From DATFLS01 sp964413425 (lineage in GTDB: Bacteria; Fidelibacterota; JAANXI01), in NCBI GenBank assembly GCA_964413425.1, contig CAYPST010000156.1, positions 1-7,262 on the forward strand: DNA of 7,262 nt, read 5' to 3'. The notes beneath the pieces are model-generated. The model was not told the origin of the DNA. It saw only the letters and a list, made by a program, of their open reading frames with translations, and did not search any database. Both the position numbers and the translations under genes were made by a program. Shown here one piece after another: positions 5,488-7,262 of the stretch (positions are counted from its first letter, which is position 1; the number at the start of each line of letters is the position of its first letter).

Positions 5488-6567
5488 TCAGCGTTTGACC
5501 CGGGCTTCGCCTTCCCAGATACTCCAGATCTGGTCTTCATCGGAGGGCTGTGAGTAATCGGTCGTGAGGGTTGTCACCAGCGCACCGTTCGCCCAGCCGA
5601 ACTGCACCCATTTCTCCGGCTCCCAGCCTTGCAGGATGGCATAGAGCACCCCGCCGAGAAAACCGTCGCCACCGCCAATCCGGTCCAGCACCTGGATTTC
5701 CCGGGGTTCCACTATATGCCAGTTATCCCCTTCAGATAGTATTGCACCCCACAGGTGGAGATTGGTATGCACAACCTCCCGCAGCGTATTGGCGTACACA
5801 GAAGCATCCGGAAATTCTTTTTTCGCCCGATTGATCATCTCCTTGAAGGATTCGATCTTTTCAGCCAGATTCTTCCCGCCTGCCTCCGGCCCTTTCAGTC
5901 CCAGGCACAGCTGAAAGTCCTCCTCATTTCCGACAAGGATATCGGCGACACCAGCGATTTCCAGGAAGTTCTCACGAAGCTCCTTCTCGCGGTTCTTCCA
6001 GAAGGAAGCGCGGTAGTTCAGATCAAACGAGATACGGGTTCCGTGCTTCTTTGCCGCCCGGGCAATCTCCAGACAGAACTCGCCGGTTTCCGGGGACAAC
6101 GCAGCAATCAGACCAGATAAGTGGACGACCTTGACACCTTCATCCCCGAATATCCGCTCCAGGTCGAAATCCTTGACATTCAGTGTCCTTCCCACCTCGC
6201 CGGCCCGGTCGTTGGTCACCCGGGGTCCGCGGGTTCCATAGCCGCTGTCGGCAATGTTAATCTGGTGACGGTATCCCCAGGGACCGCCTTTGTCCACATC
6301 CCTGCCCTCGTAATCCATGTGTCGTCTGCCCAGGTCGTCTTTGATAAACCGGGCCATGGGATCGTCCTTGACAAAGGTGGTCAGCACCTTGACCGGGAGC
6401 CCGAGAAACGATGACACACTCGCCACATTGGACTCAGCACTGGTAGCCTGCAAGGTGAATTGCGTGCTGTTATATACCGGTTGTCCGTTGGGAGGGGTAA
6501 TACGAAGTCCCATACTGGTTGGAACTACTAATGCATAGTCACAATCTTCCCGAAATTCAATTGCCAT
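5488..6567 (-). CDS. PfkB-family sugar kinase, 2-keto-3-deoxygluconate kinase-like
   Basis: A cytoplasmic ATP-dependent ribokinase-fold kinase of 359 residues, longest match in style to 2-keto-3-deoxygluconate (KDG) kinases, which feed KDG into the Entner-Doudoroff aldolase step. Visible parts: an N-terminal substrate lid, MGLRITPPNGQPVYNSTQF (19-37); SAESNVASVSSFLGLPVKVLT (43-63); VHLSGLIAALSP (148-159); the KDG-kinase-like FDLNYRASFW (181-190); ILVGNEEDF (210-218); and the catalytic/anion-hole motif DRIGGGDGFLGG (295-306), with D301 as the general base. The end GALVTTLTTDYSQPS...GEARVKR also fits KDG kinases. Departures: ATSAESN replaces the common GGAEAN, and GGGD replaces GAGD. At 359 residues it is somewhat longer than the usual 310-345. 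AGGAG lies 7 nt before the ATG at 6567. No aldolase gene is visible. Another PfkB sugar kinase specificity is possible. Confidence 0.85.
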   Translation of the reverse strand: MAIEFREDCDYALVVPTSMGLRITPPNGQPVYNSTQFTLQATSAESNVASVSSFLGLPVKVLTTFVKDDPMARFIKDDLGRRHMDYEGRDVDKGGPWGYRHQINIADSGYGTRGPRVTNDRAGEVGRTLNVKDFDLERIFGDEGVKVVHLSGLIAALSPETGEFCLEIARAAKKHGTRISFDLNYRASFWKNREKELRENFLEIAGVADILVGNEEDFQLCLGLKGPEAGGKNLAEKIESFKEMINRAKKEFPDASVYANTLREVVHTNLHLWGAILSEGDNWHIVEPREIQVLDRIGGGDGFLGGVLYAILQGWEPEKWVQFGWANGALVTTLTTDYSQPSDEDQIWSIWEGEARVKR

Positions 6568-6784
6568 GTGATGCTCCTTTGTTCTCTGTTTGTTAACTCC
6601 TAACCATTTTCTTGCCGATTAAATTCTGCCGCCCATCCATTGGTATGAAAGTTAAGCAATTCCATGGATTTGATGCACCCATTTTCTTGTCCGGTTGAAT
6701 GAAGGAAGAGTATGTAGAGAAAGCAATCTTTGAGAGGTTTTTATGCTGAGCAATTGTAGAGGTGCGGGGACCGGGAACTGGAAG
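6568..6784. other. Non-coding leader region upstream of the sugar kinase
   Basis: No gene is seen here. I could not identify a convincing promoter for the kinase on the minus strand. A short diverged direct repeat is present: 6604-6624 and 6679-6700 share CCATTTTCTTG followed by similar CCG-TT-AAT bases. The open frame on the minus strand gives a low-complexity protein and is not credible. Confidence 0.5.
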
Positions 6785-6864
6785 TAAATAGTGAAAAGTG
6801 AAACGTGAGAAGTGAGAAGCAAGTGTTGGGCTATTATGGAACGATGCGAGAGATGGTAGCAATC
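6785..6864. repeat. 80-bp direct repeat, copy 1
   Basis: This stretch is repeated at 7183-7262 with 78 of 80 positions identical and a period of 398 bp. It starts TAAATA, then holds four tandem heptamers of the form GTGA(A/G)A(A/C) (6791-6818), and then a unique-looking 46-bp part. The two mismatches (6795, 6809) fall only in the heptamers. It is intergenic and shows no coding potential. Confidence 0.95.
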
Positions 6865-6889
6865 TGGACTTGAGTCAGGTATAAAGAAA

Positions 6890-6931
6890 TGTCAATGGTC
6901 AGTTGTCAATTGTTAATGTTCAACTGTCAAT
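6890..6931. repeat. Degenerate TGTCAAT simple repeat
   Basis: TGTCAAT occurs three times (6890-6896, 6904-6910, 6925-6931) within 42 bp of AT-rich sequence built from similar short words. An inverted pair, AGTTG (6901-6905) and CAACT (6921-6925), could form a loose hairpin. Low-complexity repeats of this kind are common in repeat-rich bacterial spacers. Confidence 0.5.
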
Positions 6932-6952
6932 AATCCGGGAATTAAGGGAGGG

Positions 6953-6965
6953 CCTGCCCCGCAGG
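6953..6965. repeat. Short hairpin CCTGC-CCC-GCAGG
   Basis: A perfect 5-bp GC stem with a 3-nt loop. It opens a structured, more GC-rich segment (about 6940-7182) between the two 80-bp repeats. It has no adjacent U-run and no gene to terminate nearby. Confidence 0.5.
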
Positions 6966-7024
6966 GTTCACACAGCCCGCAGTATAGAGGAATACGAAGA
7001 GGAAATGGTGTGCGAGAACGCGCC

Positions 7025-7042
7025 TCCCCTTCTCTTGGGGGA
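7025..7042. repeat. Hairpin TCCCC/GGGGA
   Basis: TCCCC (7025-7029) pairs with GGGGA (7038-7042), with one more T-G wobble pair (7030/7037) and a 6-nt loop. It is one of several evenly scattered stems in the inter-repeat segment and may belong to a dispersed intergenic element. Confidence 0.5.
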
Positions 7043-7074
7043 CTTGTGTTGAGGAGCGTGGTGTAAGACGAAGA

Positions 7075-7091
7075 TCCCGATTGTCTCGGGA
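7075..7091. repeat. Hairpin TCCCGA-N5-TCGGGA
   Basis: A perfect 6-bp stem with a 5-nt loop. It lies in the structured segment between the 80-bp repeats. No flanking gene needs a terminator here, so a structural or repeat-element role is more likely. Confidence 0.55.
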
Positions 7092-7144
7092 AGAGGGGAC
7101 CGAGGGGGTGAGTTGGCCGGAGAGCACCGGACGCTGGGAGTATG

Positions 7145-7166
7145 CACTCACTGGTGGATGTGAGTG
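7145..7166. repeat. Hairpin CACTCAC-N8-GTGAGTG
   Basis: A perfect 7-bp inverted repeat with an 8-nt loop, just ahead of copy 2 of the 80-bp repeat. Its right arm, GTGAGTG, resembles the GTGA(A/G)AA heptamers that follow at 7189, so it may share their origin. Confidence 0.55.
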
Positions 7167-7182
7167 GAACGAGAATCGTGGA

Positions 7183-7262
7183 TAAATAGTGAGAAGTGAA
7201 ACGTGAAAAGTGAGAAGCAAGTGTTGGGCTATTATGGAACGATGCGAGAGATGGTAGCAATC
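7183..7262. repeat. 80-bp direct repeat, copy 2 (at window end)
   Basis: Second copy of the repeat at 6785-6864, differing at 7193 and 7207 only. The last 55 bases (7208-7262) are identical to 6810-6864 and the window stops exactly there. Relative to copy 1, heptamer units 1 and 3 are exchanged (AGAA/AAAA against AAAA/AGAA). Whether the repeat unit continues beyond this point cannot be seen. Confidence 0.95.

Noticed and set aside
6593..7260. Minus-strand open frames starting in the two 80-bp repeats
   Set aside because: They share an N-terminus only because the DNA is repeated; the proteins are Ser/Thr/Pro-rich, diverge completely afterwards and contain simple repeats and hairpins.
6785..7262. 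CRISPR array
   Set aside because: There are only two long copies 398 bp apart plus 7-bp tandem units; no regular 24-40 bp repeats with equal spacers and no cas gene.
6568..7262. tRNA or other known structured RNA gene
   Set aside because: No cloverleaf, T-loop signature or recognisable riboswitch core was found; the hairpins present are simple stems.

Overview
The window looks like a bacterial chromosomal fragment with about 50% GC by eye, ordinary housekeeping and accessory metabolic genes, and good Shine-Dalgarno sites (AGGAG or GGAG) before several starts. A clean TTGCGA-17-TATAAT promoter points to a conventional sigma-70 style. The exported DUF1080 protein, the repeat-rich spacers and the general look of the proteins suggest a Gram-negative lineage, possibly in the broad FCB/Marinimicrobia/Calditrichota sphere. 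The strong Shine-Dalgarno use argues against a typical Bacteroidia genome. This placement is a weak inference.

Layout. Six of the seven genes are on the minus strand: hisF-like (24-710, missing its C-terminus), cfa (890-1999), a GNAT acetyltransferase (2455-3195), an isoprenylcysteine/phospholipid-methyltransferase-like membrane protein (3295-3864), a RidA-family protein lacking the signature arginine (3978-4382) and a PfkB-family 2-keto-3-deoxygluconate-kinase-like enzyme (5488-6567). One gene, an exported DUF1080 protein (4669-5325), is on the plus strand. It diverges from ridA across a 286-bp spacer holding promoter-like signals for both directions, and converges on the kinase gene with a very strong hairpin between them. 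Gene spacings of 99-286 bp suggest mostly single transcription units rather than one operon.

Functions. HisF makes imidazole glycerol phosphate (histidine and AICAR), Cfa modifies membrane phospholipids, and the DUF1080 protein and the sugar kinase are plausibly part of carbohydrate catabolism. No single pathway unites the window.

The ends are the most unusual parts. At the left, hisF sequence stops abruptly near base 55 and runs into unrelated DNA. At the right, about 695 bp without a gene holds an 80-bp direct repeat whose second copy is the last 80 bases of the window; its last 55 bases are an exact copy of internal sequence. Both ends therefore look like breaks at multi-copy sequence (insertion element or dispersed repeat), possibly assembly-graph boundaries. 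I found no defence system, CRISPR array, tRNA, rRNA or transposase gene, and no clearly novel multi-gene system.
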